Of a DNA stretch of 64,000 nt, positions 52,005-63,845 are shown in pieces (position 1 is the stretch's first letter; every line of letters begins with the position of its first letter). The notes beneath the pieces are model-generated. The model did not search any database and was not told where the DNA came from. It saw only the letters and a program-made list of their open reading frames with translations. The translations under genes were made by a program, and so were the position numbers. The stretch is from Ceratotherium simum simum (Eukaryota > Chordata > Mammalia > Perissodactyla > Rhinocerotidae): contig NW_004454156.1 of assembly GCF_000283155.1 (NCBI RefSeq), positions 35,350,570 to 35,414,569 of the forward strand. Reading direction: 5' to 3'.

Positions 52005-52215
52005 GTCAGATAGCACAGGGCTTGAATCTGAACTTTGCCTCTTCCTGGTTGTGTGACCCTGGGCAAGTGACTTAACCTCTCTGAACTCAGTTTCCACATC
52101 TATAAAACAAGGATTGCAATATACTTTGTTGGGTTGTGGAAAGGATTAAATGAGATAATGTACAAGCACTTAGGGTGGCACCTGGTATGTAGTGAGCACT
52201 CCATAAATGGTAGTG
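52005..52215 (+). repeat. MIR SINE, nearly full length
   Basis: GGTTGTGTGACCCTGGGCAA then GTGACTTAACCTCTCTGAAC, with the 3' end GTAGTGAGCACTCCATAAAT. Confidence 0.9.
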
Positions 52216-52619
52216 GTGGTCATTTGGGGGCCTCCCAGACCCCATGTTTGGGGACTGCTGTGTGTTATCCCATAACCAAATATAGACCTCCACCTAGTGC
52301 ACATGGAGGAATCAGAGCCCCATTTCGGGGAGAATGGCTGACCTCAGGCCAGAAAGAGCTTCAGAAGAGCCCTTAAAGGGGACTCCTTTCCATCTTCATC
52401 CTTCTTCCTACCCGAAACTCAGGCACAATGGCTGGAGATCAGGCAGCCACTTTGGACAATGAAGACACATTGAGGATAGAAGCAAAAAGTTAGAAGGAGC
52501 CTGGATCCCCGATTACCAGGCTTCTACGAGGGCAGTCCTGTATTACCTACCTCAGGCTTCTTTCTCGTAAGAGATAAACACTCCTCTAATTTATTTAAAC
52601 CATTTTTATTTGGGTTTTC

Positions 52620-52745
52620 TGTTTCCTGTAAGCAAACCTTATCTTATCTGTCCCCATTTTGCAGATGACAAAAAACAAGGCTCAGAGGGGAGAAGTTCAC
52701 ACAACTAGCAAGTGCTGAGCCGGGATTTGAATCTAGGTCTCTACG
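52620..52745 (-). repeat. MIR SINE
   Basis: CCATTTTGCAGATGACAAAA then CAAGGCTCAGAGGGGAGAAG. Confidence 0.7.
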
Positions 52746-53938
52746 GCTCCCCTACTGTTAATTCTATCGAACACTTTGCCACCCACAACAACAGGATCCC
52801 TCCCTCCCAGGCTACCTGCATACAAGCTGTTAGACATGACCAGGGCTGTAGGGCAGAGGGAAGGGAGGTATAATCACAGAAGGCTTCACAGAGGAGGTGG
52901 TGTTTGAGTTGTCTTAGAGCATGAGATATTAATAATAACTGAACCATTCGACCAGCCCTTCAGACCAAAAGGGAAGTCCCAGATGCCAGACTGGGGTCCC
53001 GGCAAGGTCCATCCATGGGGCCTGGCTACAGCCTGAGGGCATGGGTCAAGGGTCCCCAGACCATCCCCAGGTTCAGTGATTCACCAGGAGGGTTCACAGA
53101 ACTCAGCACACAGTCGTACCTCCAGCTATATTACAGCAAAGGCTCCAGAGCAGATCAGCAAAGCTCCCAGAGGGGCGTCCGGAGGGGGCAGGTGCGAGCA
53201 TCCAGGAGTCCTCTCCCTGTGGGGTCACACAGCAGGCACTTGATTCCTCCAGCAACGAATTGTGAAAACACAGGTGAAGTGTTGTCCACCAGGGATGCTC
53301 ATTAGAGACTCAATGCCTGAGGGTTTTATTGGGGGCTAGTCACGCAGGCACCTCTGCCTGGCATATACCAAATTCCAGACCCCCAGAAGGACAGCAGGGC
53401 TTCCACACAAGCCACCTTGTTCACACAAATAGTGCAGGCCCGGTGAGCGGCTCTTATCAGGGCACAGCAGGAACCTTCCAGAAACCCAGGTTCCCAGACG
53501 CCAGCCCAGGGCCAGACTCGCAAGCAAGCGGGCCTTCTCATGGGCGGCGGTCTCAGCCCCGCTGTGTTCACGCTTTTCTGCACAGGGAATTACACCTTTC
53601 TTCCCGCTTCTCTCTTTGAAGTGACCCAGGAAATGGATTTGTGTGCCTCGGGCCCAGATTTGTTGAGGAAAATCTAGTTTACCACGGAGATCATTTCAAT
53701 AAGTGTGCTAGAAAATAACCTTGAGTTATGTAAGAGCCGAGGGTGGGGGCAGGCTCAGAGTCCTGAGGCGCGAGACCGGCAGATGGGAGGCCCGGCTTCC
53801 GGGCCCGAGCTGGCCGCCAACTCAAGTTCCAACGTGGTCAAGCACATCCCGGAGATGAGCCTCAGTTTCTCTTCAATGAATGAAGGCACAGATTTCATCC
53901 CATCACTGAGCTTCTGCTGTGTGACAAACCAACCCAAA

Positions 53939-53939
<1 letters not shown>

Positions 53940-53972
<33 letters not shown>
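53940..53972. repeat. Homopolymer run of 33 G
   Basis: Uninterrupted G33 at the left edge of an ERE SINE. It could form G-quadruplexes and is error-prone in sequencing, so its true length is uncertain. Confidence 0.95.
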
Positions 53973-53983
53973 CGGTGCTGAAA

Positions 53984-54231
53984 GGGCCGGCCGGTGGTGC
54001 AAGCGGTTAAGTGCGCGCGCTCCGCTGCGGCAGCCCAGGGTTCGCCGGTTCGGATCCCGGGTGCGCACCGACCGCACCGCTTGTCCAGCCATGCTGTGGC
54101 GGCATCCCATATAAAGTGGAGGAGGATGGGCACGGATGTTAGCCCAGCGCCAGTCTTCCTCAACAAAAAAGAGGAGGATTGGCAGATGTTAGCTCAGGGC
54201 CGATCTTCCTCACAAAAAAAAAAAAAAGTTC
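53984..54231 (+). mobile_element. ERE SINE, full length, inserted in an older repeat
   Basis: GGGCCGGCCGGTGGTGCAAG head, GGTTCGGATCCCGG B box, GCATCCCATATAAAGTGGAG core, two related 3' blocks and an A13-14 tail. Host repeat halves lie at 53905-53940 (GTGTGACAAACCAACCCAAA) and 54232-54480 (GTGGCTTCAAACGACAGATG). Confidence 0.92.
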
Positions 54232-54659
54232 GTGGCTTCAAACGACAGATGATCATGATTCCTCACAGTTCTATGGGACAGCGGTTTGGGTTGGGCTCAG
54301 CTTAGTGGTTCTTCTTCTAATGTTGCCCGGCTCACTCACGAGGCCGCAGCCACAGCTGGCCTGTCTCCGTGTGGTCTCCCCTCCTCCAGCAGGCCAGCCC
54401 GGGCTGCGTCTCCTGGCAGCTGGGAGGGGTCCAAGGGCAAGAGTGGGAACCACAGGTTTCTTAAGGCCTACCCTCAGAAGTCATGTAAAGCCACTTCTGC
54501 CACGTTCTAGTGGTCAGAGAAAGACACAGCCCAGTCCAGATTCAAGGGGAGGAGAAACAGACTCCACCTCTCCATGGGAGGGGCGGCTGTGTCTCAGCGC
54601 AGAGGTGTGGCTGCAGGGAGGGTGGAAATTGTAGGCAACTTTCACATCAGCCACACCAT

Positions 54660-54830
54660 CTCCCCTCTGTTCCTTTCATTCATTCATTCATTCCACACTT
54701 GAACACCCTCTATGGCCCCCCCGTTTACCAGACACGGGGACACAGAGGTGACCTTATCCTCATGGGGCCTCCAGACTGGTGGGGAAACAGATGAATAAAC
54801 CAGTATGTGCTGCAAAGTAACAAGGAATGA
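54660..54830 (-). repeat. L2 LINE 3' tail
   Basis: A TTCATTCATTCATTCATTCC run then GACACAGAGGTGACCTTATC and GGGAAACAGATGAATAAACC. Confidence 0.75.
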
Positions 54831-54964
54831 GCATTTATTTTATAGGTATTTCATGACACTATACTTTTTTTTCCACAAAGGATTTGAATCAACCTGCCAC
54901 AAAAGGCACAGGCAATAAAATTGTGAATTTTAACCAAACAAGAAAATTAAAACCCAAAGGGGAA

Positions 54965-55145
54965 AGAAGATAGCGTTCGTTGAACACCTACTATGTCCCA
55001 AACATCTTGCACATTATCTCCTTCCATCTTTTCTGTAGCCCTGAGGTAAGTATTATTATGCCCTTTTTATAGACAAGCAAACTGAGGCTTACTGCAGATA
55101 AATGACTTGCCCAAGTTCACATAAGTCCTAAGTAGCAGGGCTGAG
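54965..55145 (-). repeat. MIR SINE
   Basis: CGTTGAACACCTACTATGTC then CAAGCAAACTGAGGCTTACT, antisense MIR. It ends about 550 bases before the CYTH4 promoter region. Confidence 0.8.
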
Positions 55146-55679
55146 AGCCACACAGCTGAGTCTGGCCCCAAAGTCCCTAGGCTATAAGAGAACAGCTGTA
55201 AAGGAGCTTCAGATTTGACTATGAGCTTCCTAGCAGCCTGGGGGAAAAGGGAAACTGAACATATTGTCCGATTAGTCACTAGACAGGAAAAAGCCAGACG
55301 TTTCATGAGGGGAAGCAAAGCCCTTCCTAGCACTGAGTCAATTTTTCTTTTCTCAAGGGAGAGTTGATGACAGAGAGCTTGTGGGGTGGAATCTATGGGC
55401 CCAGCCTGGACTGTCCAAGTTGAGTGACCCTTCAGCTTATATGTGGGGAGGTTGCTGAGTAAATGCCTGTTGTCCCCCAGAGAAGGTTCTGTGCTCCAGT
55501 GACCATCCTCCTCTGTGTGTGCACGTGTGTGTTTCCCCTCTGTCCCACTGTCATTCCCTTTCTATCCCCTGCCCCTCCTTCTGTTTGTCTCTTTTGCCTC
55601 TGTCTCTCCCTGCTCACACCCAAAATGCAGAGTCCCCACTACTGGAAACTCAGCCAGCTTTTAGGAAGTGCTGCTGTGT

Positions 55680-55854
55680 CAAGAGCCTGCGCACAGACCC
55701 ACGCGACAGACAGGACTTCCTCCCCGCAGGGGCTGGGCGGGGCGAGCAGGAAGGGGCCTGTGTAGCCGAGGTGACGCATCCCTGCCTGGCCCCCCGAGCA
55801 GCAGCTGGGTCAGCGGGCAAGGGGACTGCAGGCCACCTTCCCAGGGGCTCCAGG
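55680..55854 (+). promoter_or_regulatory. CYTH4: CYTH4 5' leader and probable proximal promoter
   Basis: GC-rich with no TATA box. It contains ACTTCCTC at 55715-55722 (GAGGAAGT on the minus strand, a good PU.1/ETS match), a GGGCGGGGC GC box near 55735-55743 and another GGAA in CAGGAAGG just after. This is the expected composition for a myeloid/lymphoid promoter. The start site is not determined. Confidence 0.45.
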
Positions 55855-55873
55855 ATGGACTTGTGCCACCCAG
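55855..55873 (+). CDS. CYTH4: CYTH4 (cytohesin-4) first coding exon, gene continues beyond window
   Basis: ATGGACTTGTGCCACCCAG then GTAAGC encodes MDLCHP plus the first base of the next codon. I recall human cytohesin-4 starting MDLCHPEP, and the split G fits a following Glu codon. The ATG has A at -3 and G at +4, a strong context. Position supports the call: in human, CYTH4 lies head-to-head with RAC2 a few tens of kilobases away, as here. Cytohesins are ARF guanine-nucleotide exchange factors with coiled-coil, Sec7 and PH domains; CYTH4 is mainly in leukocytes. None of those domains is encoded before 64000, so intron 1 is at least 8.1 kb. The exon is too short for an ORF search to detect. 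Confidence 0.85.
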
Positions 55874-56029
55874 GTAAGCACCTGGGGCCCGCCTCTCCAG
55901 GCCTCCATTTCCTCTTGTGTAGGATGGGGATGATAGTGGCTGTCCCACAGGGCCCTGGGCGGAATCGACGTAACACAGGTGGGAAATGCAGAAGCATGCA
56001 GCAATGCTCATGAGCTCGGGCTAGGAGCC

Positions 56030-56660
56030 ATGCTGCGTTCCAGGTGCTGGGTGGATGGTGAACAGAGAAGGCACCGTCCCCGCCCTCACGAGCTTACTCT
56101 CCAGAGGGGAGACAGACCGTAAATATACTGTGTGTCATGTCAGCTGGTCACAGCAGGATGAGGAACAGTAAATTACAACAGGAGGATGGGAGAGGGGGGT
56201 CGAGGCCTCAAGAGGGGATACCACTTGAGCAGAAACCTGAAGGAGGGCAGGGCGTGATCTATGTGGGTTTCTGGGGAAAGACTATTCCAGGCAGAAGGAA
56301 CAGCCAGTGCAAAGGCCCTGAGGAGGGCCTGAGAAAGGTTGCTTGTGTTGAAGATGACGATGTCGGTGACAATGATGTCTATCAGGTGGTACAAGGACCC
56401 TGAAGCCTCTGTTTGGCTTTTGAGGGGTGAGGGTGTCCTTTGGGGAGGCTGAGGACACCGCCTAGAGCCAGTGGAGGGGCCAGAAACGAGCATCAGAGGA
56501 CCGTGGCTGAGACCTTCCCTGGGAAGCAGACCGATGGGTCTGGAGGGAAGAGGGAAGGAGGCTGCGCAGTTGGTACGGGAGAGAGGAGGGCGGCGTCGTT
56601 TCTGTGAGGCAGACAGAAGACGACGGGCCAGTCTCTGTGCCCTGTGTCTCAGAATGTTCT
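56030..56660 (-). repeat. L2 LINE fragment in CYTH4 intron 1
   Basis: GCCCTCACGAGCTTACTCTC, AACCTGAAGGAGGGCAGGGC, AGTGCAAAGGCCCTGAGGAG in antisense L2 order. Confidence 0.8.
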
Positions 56661-57444
56661 GGCATTGCCTGGAATTCTGGAAGACAAGGGCTGCCAGGAG
56701 CTGTCCAGTTCCCCAGGTCCAGATGACGTCGACCCTGTTAGCAACAGAGCCCTTTCTGCAAACAAAACCTACCGGGAACAGTCTGACCCCACCCACTCGG
56801 CCTCCCCTCGTCCCACGGGTTCTGGGGAACACAGTTAGAAAACCACCAATCCCTTTCAACAGCCCCATTGACAGGTGAACAAAGGAGGCCGGGAGAGGGA
56901 AGCCATCCAGGACCGTCCCCACCTCCTGACTCCCTGTCCAGTGCTCTCTCCCAACCCCCCACTTCTCCGGTGGGCTTTTGGGGGCAGGAGGCTCACAGAC
57001 TGCACGGGCTCAGTGAACACGTCCTAGGTGACAGCTACAAGGCAAGAGACCCAGGGAGGAGCAGTGCCACCCTCGAGATGGAGGGTGAGATGAGACAGCG
57101 AGAAGTAACCCCCCGCACTGCTGGTCTTTCCACCGCTAGGACCTCGTTCTGTGGGGTCTTCACATGAGGAGGCCCTTAGGATCAGGGATCGTAGTCCCCA
57201 GGATGCAGATGAGCACACCGAGGCTCACAGAGGTGAGCTGGAGCAGTAAATGGCAGCGTAGGGACAAGCAGCTGAGAGGAGAGAGAGCCCCAGGTTAGCC
57301 CGGCAGTAGGAAAGCAGAGGGGAGGGGGTCCGGGGGAGCCAGAAGGCGAGTCTCTGCTTTGCTTAGGCTGGCCCTGGGGGAAATAGATTCAATGGGGTCA
57401 ACACAGACAGTCCATTGGGAGATTTGAGGTCTCCACGGATTGGT

Positions 57445-57740
57445 TCTTCATTCATTCATTCGTTCGTTCATTCATTCTATAAACAGTCCTCTGGTGTGCA
57501 AGTCCTATGCTGTGCAATGCTGGGGACAGTGGTGACCCAGCCATGGGCCCAGCCCTGGGGGAGCTGCTAGTCCAGGATGTGAGGGAGGGGGAGACAGATT
57601 CTGCAGAACAATGACCCCGGGCAGGTGTGCTAATGGGCACAGACCTAGAGCGTGAGAGGAAGCGACTCTTTCCACCCAGGCAGGGGAGATCTGGGAAGAC
57701 TTCCTGGAGGAGGCAGAGAGAGAGAAGGAAAGAGGGAAGG
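57445..57740 (-). repeat. L2 LINE 3' tail in CYTH4 intron 1
   Basis: A TTCATTCATTCGTTCGTTCA simple-repeat end, then GTGACCCAGCCATGGGCCCA and GACTTCCTGGAGGAGGCAGA. Confidence 0.75.
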
Positions 57741-57879
57741 TCATTCCTCTGTTACCCAAACTGGGTCTTAATCAAGCTCCTCTCGGCCTGTGACATTCCC
57801 CTCTCTGAGCTCCTATTCGTCATCTGAGTGGGCACTGCCATTGAACCTGAGCTGGGGAAGTGGGGAAAGAATTGGGGGT

Positions 57880-58010
57880 TGGAGTCAGCCAGACCTGGCT
57901 CAGGTCCCAGCTCTGCACCAACGTGCGGTGGTCACGATGGGTCTCTTCTTTCTGTGGGCCTCAGTTTCTCCACCTGTACAACAGACGGGATGGTAGCAAA
58001 GGTCCCCCCA
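57880..58010 (+). repeat. MIR SINE in CYTH4 intron 1
   Basis: CAGGTCCCAGCTCTGCACCA then GGGCCTCAGTTTCTCCACCT. Confidence 0.75.
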
Positions 58011-58189
58011 GGGCGGCCTCCCCTCGTCCAGCCGTGGGCGTGTGTGACATCCGGAAGCAGGTCCGGCCCCCTCCCCCTGGGCATGCAAGGAAAGCGAGAG
58101 GTCCAGGCAGCCAAGCCCCGACGGACGTGACCAGAGACAGCACGGGGCTGCTGCATGAAGATGAGCACAGTTAAAAATAGAGGCAGCTC

Positions 58190-58560
58190 AGCTGGGCGGA
58201 GGAAGCCGCACGAGGCGCCCGCAGGGCCTGGGGGGCGGGGCGGGGAGCGGCTCCACGGGACACCCCCCTGCCCCTCACACCCAGACTTCGAGGGACCTCC
58301 GCCCGCAGGGCTCCGGGATAGCGCCCTCATCCGGCCCTGGAAAGGGGAAGCACGGGCAGCTGCCCTGGAAGGGGGGCTGCAAGCAGAAAGACGTCTAAAA
58401 ATACGATGGGAAAGAGGAAGGACAAAGGGGAAGTGGAGAGGAGCCGGGGAGATGGCGCGGCGGGCACACGGGGCAGAGGGCAGCGCGGCCCGCGGCGGGG
58501 GTGGGGTTGGTGATTCGAAGGTGGCCTCCCTGAGGTGTGAAAAGCACAGAGCCAAGCGGG
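58190..58560. promoter_or_regulatory. GC-rich, CpG-rich block in CYTH4 intron 1
   Basis: Includes GGGGCGGGGCGGGGAGCGG-type GC boxes, GGAGGAAGCCGC (ETS-like) and CGCGGCCCGCGGCGGGG. A MEF2-type TTAAAAATAG is at 58171-58180. It may be a CpG island, enhancer or alternative promoter; no exon is seen. Confidence 0.4.
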
Positions 58561-58650
58561 AGTGAACAGAGCTCGTGGTGGTGGAGGTTATCATCATTTT
58601 ATTATTTTTGTGTGTTTTACTATTATTATTATTATTAAAAATCCATCTCC

Positions 58651-58843
58651 AAGGGGCCGGCCCGGTGGCATAGCAAAGTGCGCGCGCTCCGCTTCGGTGG
58701 CCCGAGGTTCGTGGGTTCGGATCCCGGGCGTGCACGAACACACAGCTTGTCAGGCCATGCTGTGGCGGCGTCCCATATAAAGTGGAGGAAGATGGGCACG
58801 GATGTTAGCCCAAGGCCAGTCTTCCACGGCAAAAAAAAAAAAA
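58651..58843 (+). mobile_element. ERE SINE, short form
   Basis: AAGGGGCCGGCCCGGTGGCA head, GGTTCGGATCCCGGGCG B box, then ends after one 3' block with an A13 tail. Flanking AATCCATCTCC and AATCCACCTCC form a target duplication with one mismatch. It follows an ATT-type microsatellite (58618-58636). Confidence 0.92.
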
Positions 58844-59464
58844 TCCACCTCCCATGGGCCACACCAGTGAAGTGCCACTCTCAGGCTGTGTCCTGGGTCC
58901 CCTCCCTGAACCTCAGTGTCCTCAGCTCTGAAATGGGGAGAAACCCCCACTTTTTAACAAATAGGTGAGAGGGCAGAGGGCCCTCGTTCCACCGCGGGCA
59001 CCGTCACGGATGTGGCAGCCCAGAGCCGTCAGCCCTGCCCTGGGGGGGTTCAGATGCACTTGGCCATTTGCCAGGTGTTGGGGTCAGAACCCCGACAGAA
59101 GGGGACGGTGGACTGAGGGGCTTCATGAAGACTCTGTCCAACCACGAAAGGAGATGTAGGAAGAAAAAATGCAAACAGTCCCGTCACTGCCCCATCTGTC
59201 CCCTCTCCGGGGAAGGCTGTTCCATCCATACCTGTGCCTCAGTTTCCCCAGCTCTGTGCTGTGGGCTTTGTTGTGCTTCTTACCCAAACAGAGAAAGGGG
59301 CTCAGATGGCAGGCCTCCTTCTGCCTCTTCTCCATTCTCAGACATGTAGCCGTGGCCGGCACTTCTGTCAGAGCACCCAGGGTGAGCGTCTGGTGGGGTT
59401 TTGATGATTTGTGTGGAGACGTCTAGCTTCAGAAGATCAAAGTCAAGGTTGTAGTCTCGGAGTT

Positions 59465-59680
59465 CCAGATGGGCCTGGGTGTGAATGCCACTCTGCCACC
59501 TTCCAGCTGTGTCACCTTGGGCAGGTCACTTAGCCTCTCTGAGCCTCAGATGCCTCATCTACAGAATGAGATTAGCATTACCTTCCTTCCGGAGCTGTTG
59601 TCCGCATCAAATGAGATCGTGGACAGAAGAGACTGGGGCACACAGAGCCTGGCACATAGTAGGTACTTGGCCAGCAGGCC
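59465..59680 (+). repeat. MIR SINE in CYTH4 intron 1
   Basis: AGCTGTGTCACCTTGGGCAG then GTCACTTAGCCTCTCTGAGC, 3' end CTGGCACATAGTAGGTACTT. It is close to full length. Confidence 0.92.
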
Positions 59681-59834
59681 TGTCCCTATCCGGTGGCCTG
59701 GCTTGTGTACTGAGCCACACAGCTCCCAGAACTGCTGCAGGGAATGGGAGGGAGGCAAAGGAGAGGACGGTGCCCAGACGGAGCACAGGAGGGCACCTGA
59801 GAGGAGATCGACAAGATGAGGAGGAGCTACTGGG

Positions 59835-60230
59835 CAGAGAGGAGAAGGAAGGGCATTCCAGACACGGGAACAGCATGTGCAAAGGCCTGCGGAGGGAGAG
59901 AGCGTGTGGGAGTGCATGAAGGGCGGCCAGGAGGCCTCAAGCCTGGGGCAGGGGGCTGGCACCACGTGAGATGAGGATGGGGGCACACCAGCAGGACTGG
60001 TGGGCCCGGTAAGACTCGGGGTCTTCATCCCCAGGATACTGGGACGCCATGGGAGACCAGATTGGAGGGGCAGAGTGGAGGCAGGGAGACAGCGGACAGC
60101 CCTGCCGTCAATCCGGAGCGGAGCCAGTGGTCTGGGGGAGGTGGGGGCCCTGGAAACAGAAGGATGGACAGGGCTCGGTGATGGAGGAGAGACGAGGGGT
60201 GAGAGAGAGGTGCACGTCAAGGTGCCCCTT
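59835..60230 (-). repeat. L2 LINE fragment in CYTH4 intron 1
   Basis: GAAGGGCATTCCAGACACGG then CATGTGCAAAGGCCTGCGGA in antisense L2 order. Confidence 0.75.
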
Positions 60231-60939
60231 GGGGTTCTGACTGGGGTGTCTAGGGGGCCATTCCCAGGGCTCGGGAACTCAGGAAGGCAGCCAGCTTGAG
60301 GGGAAATTCTGGAAGTTCCATTCTGGTCGCAATGTCAAGCGAGATAGGGCCAGAACGCAGGGGAATAGAAGGGTTTGAAGCTCAGGAAGGGGCTGGAGCT
60401 GAGGACGTGAGTGCGATTCCTTGGCCCATGAGTGGAGAGGGCGCCAGGAGCTAAGAGACCTCAGAGGGAGAGGAGAAGTCGGCCTAGGACGGGCCACGGG
60501 AGCCCCGTGGCTCACCCCTGGCCTTCCACATTGTGGGTTATCCATAAACGCTGAGTCCCACCCTGGCTTCTCTCCCACAAGCAGCCCGCTGGGACGCCCG
60601 GAGCCTCCACTGGCAGGCGTGCCCCCGGGCCAGAAACAGGCCTGCAGGACACAGGAGCCACGAGCCCCAGCCAACAGGAAAACAACGGAAAGCAAACAAA
60701 CAAAAAAGGCTGAGCGTTCACCCCAAAGCCAACTAAAGGTGATTGGGTTTTTCCACCAAGGAACTCAGCCTCCCTCCCACTCCTGACAGCAGATCCGGGT
60801 CCCAGCCTCTCGTGCTGCCTCCTTGCCATGTCCCTGCTCGTGTCTCCACGTGGATGGCCCCACACACCTTCCTTCCGTCCCTGCGTGTTGCCAATGGCCT
60901 GCAGAATCCGCCTCTCCTGGGGCAGAGACCTGGGTGTCG

Positions 60940-61115
60940 GCAAACCAGGGTTCTGATCCCAGCACTGCCACTTGCCAGCTGTGTGACCCTGGACAAGTCA
61001 CTTCGCCTCTCTGAGCCTCAGAGTCTTAAGCTGAAAAAGACCCACTTTTAAGAGTTGTGAGGATTAAACGCCATAATTTATACAGAGCTGCTGGCATGGA
61101 GCAGGTGTTTTTGAG
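60940..61115 (+). repeat. MIR SINE in CYTH4 intron 1
   Basis: GGGTTCTGATCCCAGCACTG then CCAGCTGTGTGACCCTGGAC. It keeps the GAGGATTAAACGCCATAATT part. Confidence 0.9.
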
Positions 61116-62894
61116 CTTAAAGTTTAGTGAGACTTGCTTTGCCCCTGGTATAAGTGCCAGCTCCCCCCACCTCCCCATCCCCCCCAGAAACCAGCATCTC
61201 CGGACCCGCAGAGCTCAGAGTTGCAGGGAGAGAGAGGAAAACTCCCAAGTGGGTCACTAGGAGGATGGTGCCCGGAGCCTCTCCCACTCCTTGTTCCCAG
61301 ATCCGTGTGGATTACCTAGTGGGACAGAGCCCCATCTAACGGTGTGATTTGGGGTGCACAGTGCATCCTGGAGGGTGGGCCCCATCCAAGCAGGGTATCA
61401 TCTCCAAGCTGACACCTCAGCGGCGCCTTCAGGAGGCTGCTCCCTTGCTCCATCAGGCCGGCATCTTCTGGTGGTGACATGTGCGAGAGGACCGGGGGTC
61501 CCACGGCCACATGCTCCTCCCACACCTCCCTTACTGAGAGGGAGCCTTGGTCTAATGCGACGTTATGCAGTGTTCTGTGTCTGGAAGCCCTTAGACAGTG
61601 GTGCTGCCGAGGCTCTGCGGGCAGAAAAGGAAACCACACATTCAGAGCATGTGTGGATTCCAGGCAAGATGAATCACTGGCCTTTGCAAAAGAGAAAGAG
61701 TCCAGTGTAATCAGTTCGCCCCCAAGTTGCTGGTTGGTCTTCTCCAGAAACAATGGTCTTCTCTGTTGCTGGCAGGTCAGACATTCGGAAGCGGCAGTAG
61801 CTTGGGGAACCTGGCGAGTGGGTCCATGTCTAGGGTCCATCCAGGCCCCGTGGCTGCTTCATTCATGCACCGTTGTGCCAGCACTGGGCTGGCCAGTCAA
61901 AGCCGGCTGATGTCAACTGGCCGAGTCATCCCGTCTGGCTGGTGGTCCAGCGCCCCTCCAGCCGTGGTGCTTGCTGGGGAATGTTAGTGTGCTTTACAAA
62001 AATCTTCACACTCTGTATGGGGCCACTCCCATGGGGCCATCGCTTGCCTCTTCCCCAGACCTCTCTGTTCCCAATCTTCCTTCTTTCCAGCCTCTGACCA
62101 GGAAGTCAAGCCATTCTCCACTGCCCACATGCAGGTATGCCCTTGCGTCGTGCCACTTCTCTTTCCACGTGAAATGGGTGACCAGGTGGCCTGCGCAAAG
62201 CTCTGCCCATTGGGAGGACTTCTTGCCGCTGTCATTGTGGGACACCTTCAAGCAGGGCTGTAGTCCAATAGCTGTCCAGTTTTCACTTATACCCAAACAC
62301 TGAGCGGCCCATCCTGGAACCAAGTGTAGGCATTTTCCTCTTTTGTCAGAAGGTCACAAGGGACCCGCCCACGCAGACAGGGTGTGAGCTAAGGGACCTG
62401 GTGCATCAGCAATGCATGACATGGGGATCTGGGCCACCTGTCCATGTGGCACACTAGAGCCTTCTGCCTGTTCCTGGGTGAACCACTTACGAAGGATGCT
62501 GTTGGGCTCTCTTGACTTGATGACTGCTGGGTCAGACAGACCCATCTTGGCTGCGTGACCCAGGGGAATCAGTACCATATACACTTGCCACAGTGCTGCA
62601 GGACCCTTCCTTCTGGGACCCCAGCCTCTCCTTCAGCCAATAGGTTCTGGGTCTGAAAACTGTCTTAGGTCCAGAAACTAGGCAAAGGGTCTTGGCTTTT
62701 TATGCCAAGGGTTAGGAGGGGCATATCCTTGGGTGAGGCAGCTCCATTAGGCTGAAGTAATTTCCTGGGAAGGGACTCAGCTGTGAATCATCAGCCAACT
62801 ATCCCTATCCCACCAGCAGCTGTGAGAATGGGTGCCCTGGTCCTGAAGGGGCGAGCTGGATGGCACAACACAGCTTCCATTATACACATGTTGG

Positions 62895-63010
62895 GCCCTT
62901 ACTGTATGTCAGATACTTGCTGGGTGTTTGACAAAAATCAACTCTTTTAATCCTGATAACCACCCTCTAGGTAAGAATTATGGTCCATGTTTCACGGAAA
63001 AGGACATCAT
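62895..63010 (-). repeat. MIR-type SINE
   Basis: GGCCCTTACTGTATGTCAGA then ATCCTGATAACCACCCTCTA. An unassigned repeat follows at 63015-63240 (GGCCACTGTAACAAAAACTC). Confidence 0.6.
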
Positions 63011-63754
63011 ATTGTCCTTCAGATTTGGCCACTGTAACAAAAACTCAGAATAACAAGGTCTGAGACGTTCTCAAAACTTATTTCTCTCTCATTGAAAGTC
63101 CAAGTGGGTAGTGTTGAGGGGAATACGATGGCTCTTCTCCACACGGTTGCCCAGGGACCCAGGTTCCTTCTGGCTTGGCGCCCTGCCACCTCATTCCCAG
63201 CTCCCATCTCACAGTCCAAGACGGCTGCTCAGCCAGCAGGAGGGAGAGGAGGGAGGGGGAGCTTGATTTTCTCTCTGCTTTTTGGGAGAGATAACATCTG
63301 TCTTTGTAAAACCTTTAAGAAACATGACCAAGCACTTCCCAAAGCTAGGACCTGAGCGTCAGGGAGGGTTTGGAGAGGCAGACAGGAGAAGCCACACCAG
63401 GAGGGAGGAACCGCACAGGCAAAGTGAGGAAGTAAGACGGAGAGTTAGACAATTCTGGGGCAGTGAGGAGCTGGCAGGCTGGACTGGAGGCTTTTGTAGA
63501 GAAGGGTGGGGAAAGGCTGGCTGAGGGGCCGGGGAGACTGTGGAGGTCCCAGGACCAGGATGAGGACTTTTCCCTCTAAGTAATAGAGAGTCCAAGGAGA
63601 GTGTGGTGGAAGGAACAGGAAGCACAATGGCGAGGAGAGGCGGGCCCACTGACCCGGGCGTGGGAATCGTCACGGCACCTTGCATGGAATACCTGCACAC
63701 ACGTGTCTCCGGGTGAAGAGGAGAGAGCACAGGCTTTGTCATCAGCCCAACCCA

Positions 63755-63845
63755 AGGTCCCACCCTGGCTCAGCAACTCGTCCCTGTGGGACCCTGGCCA
63801 GGTCACCCACCTCTCTGAGCTTCAGTGTCCGGGGCAGAAACTGTA
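63755..63845 (+). repeat. MIR SINE fragment
   Basis: GGACCCTGGCCAGGTCACCC then CTCTCTGAGCTTCAGTGTCC. An unassigned repeat (CAGCCTCCCTTGCAGCTAGG) runs from 63880 to the window end. Confidence 0.7.

Noticed and set aside
54010..54065. tRNA-like B box GGTTCGGATCC
   Set aside because: It belongs to the tRNA-derived head of an ERE SINE, as do those at 58651 and in the two minus copies; not a functional tRNA gene.
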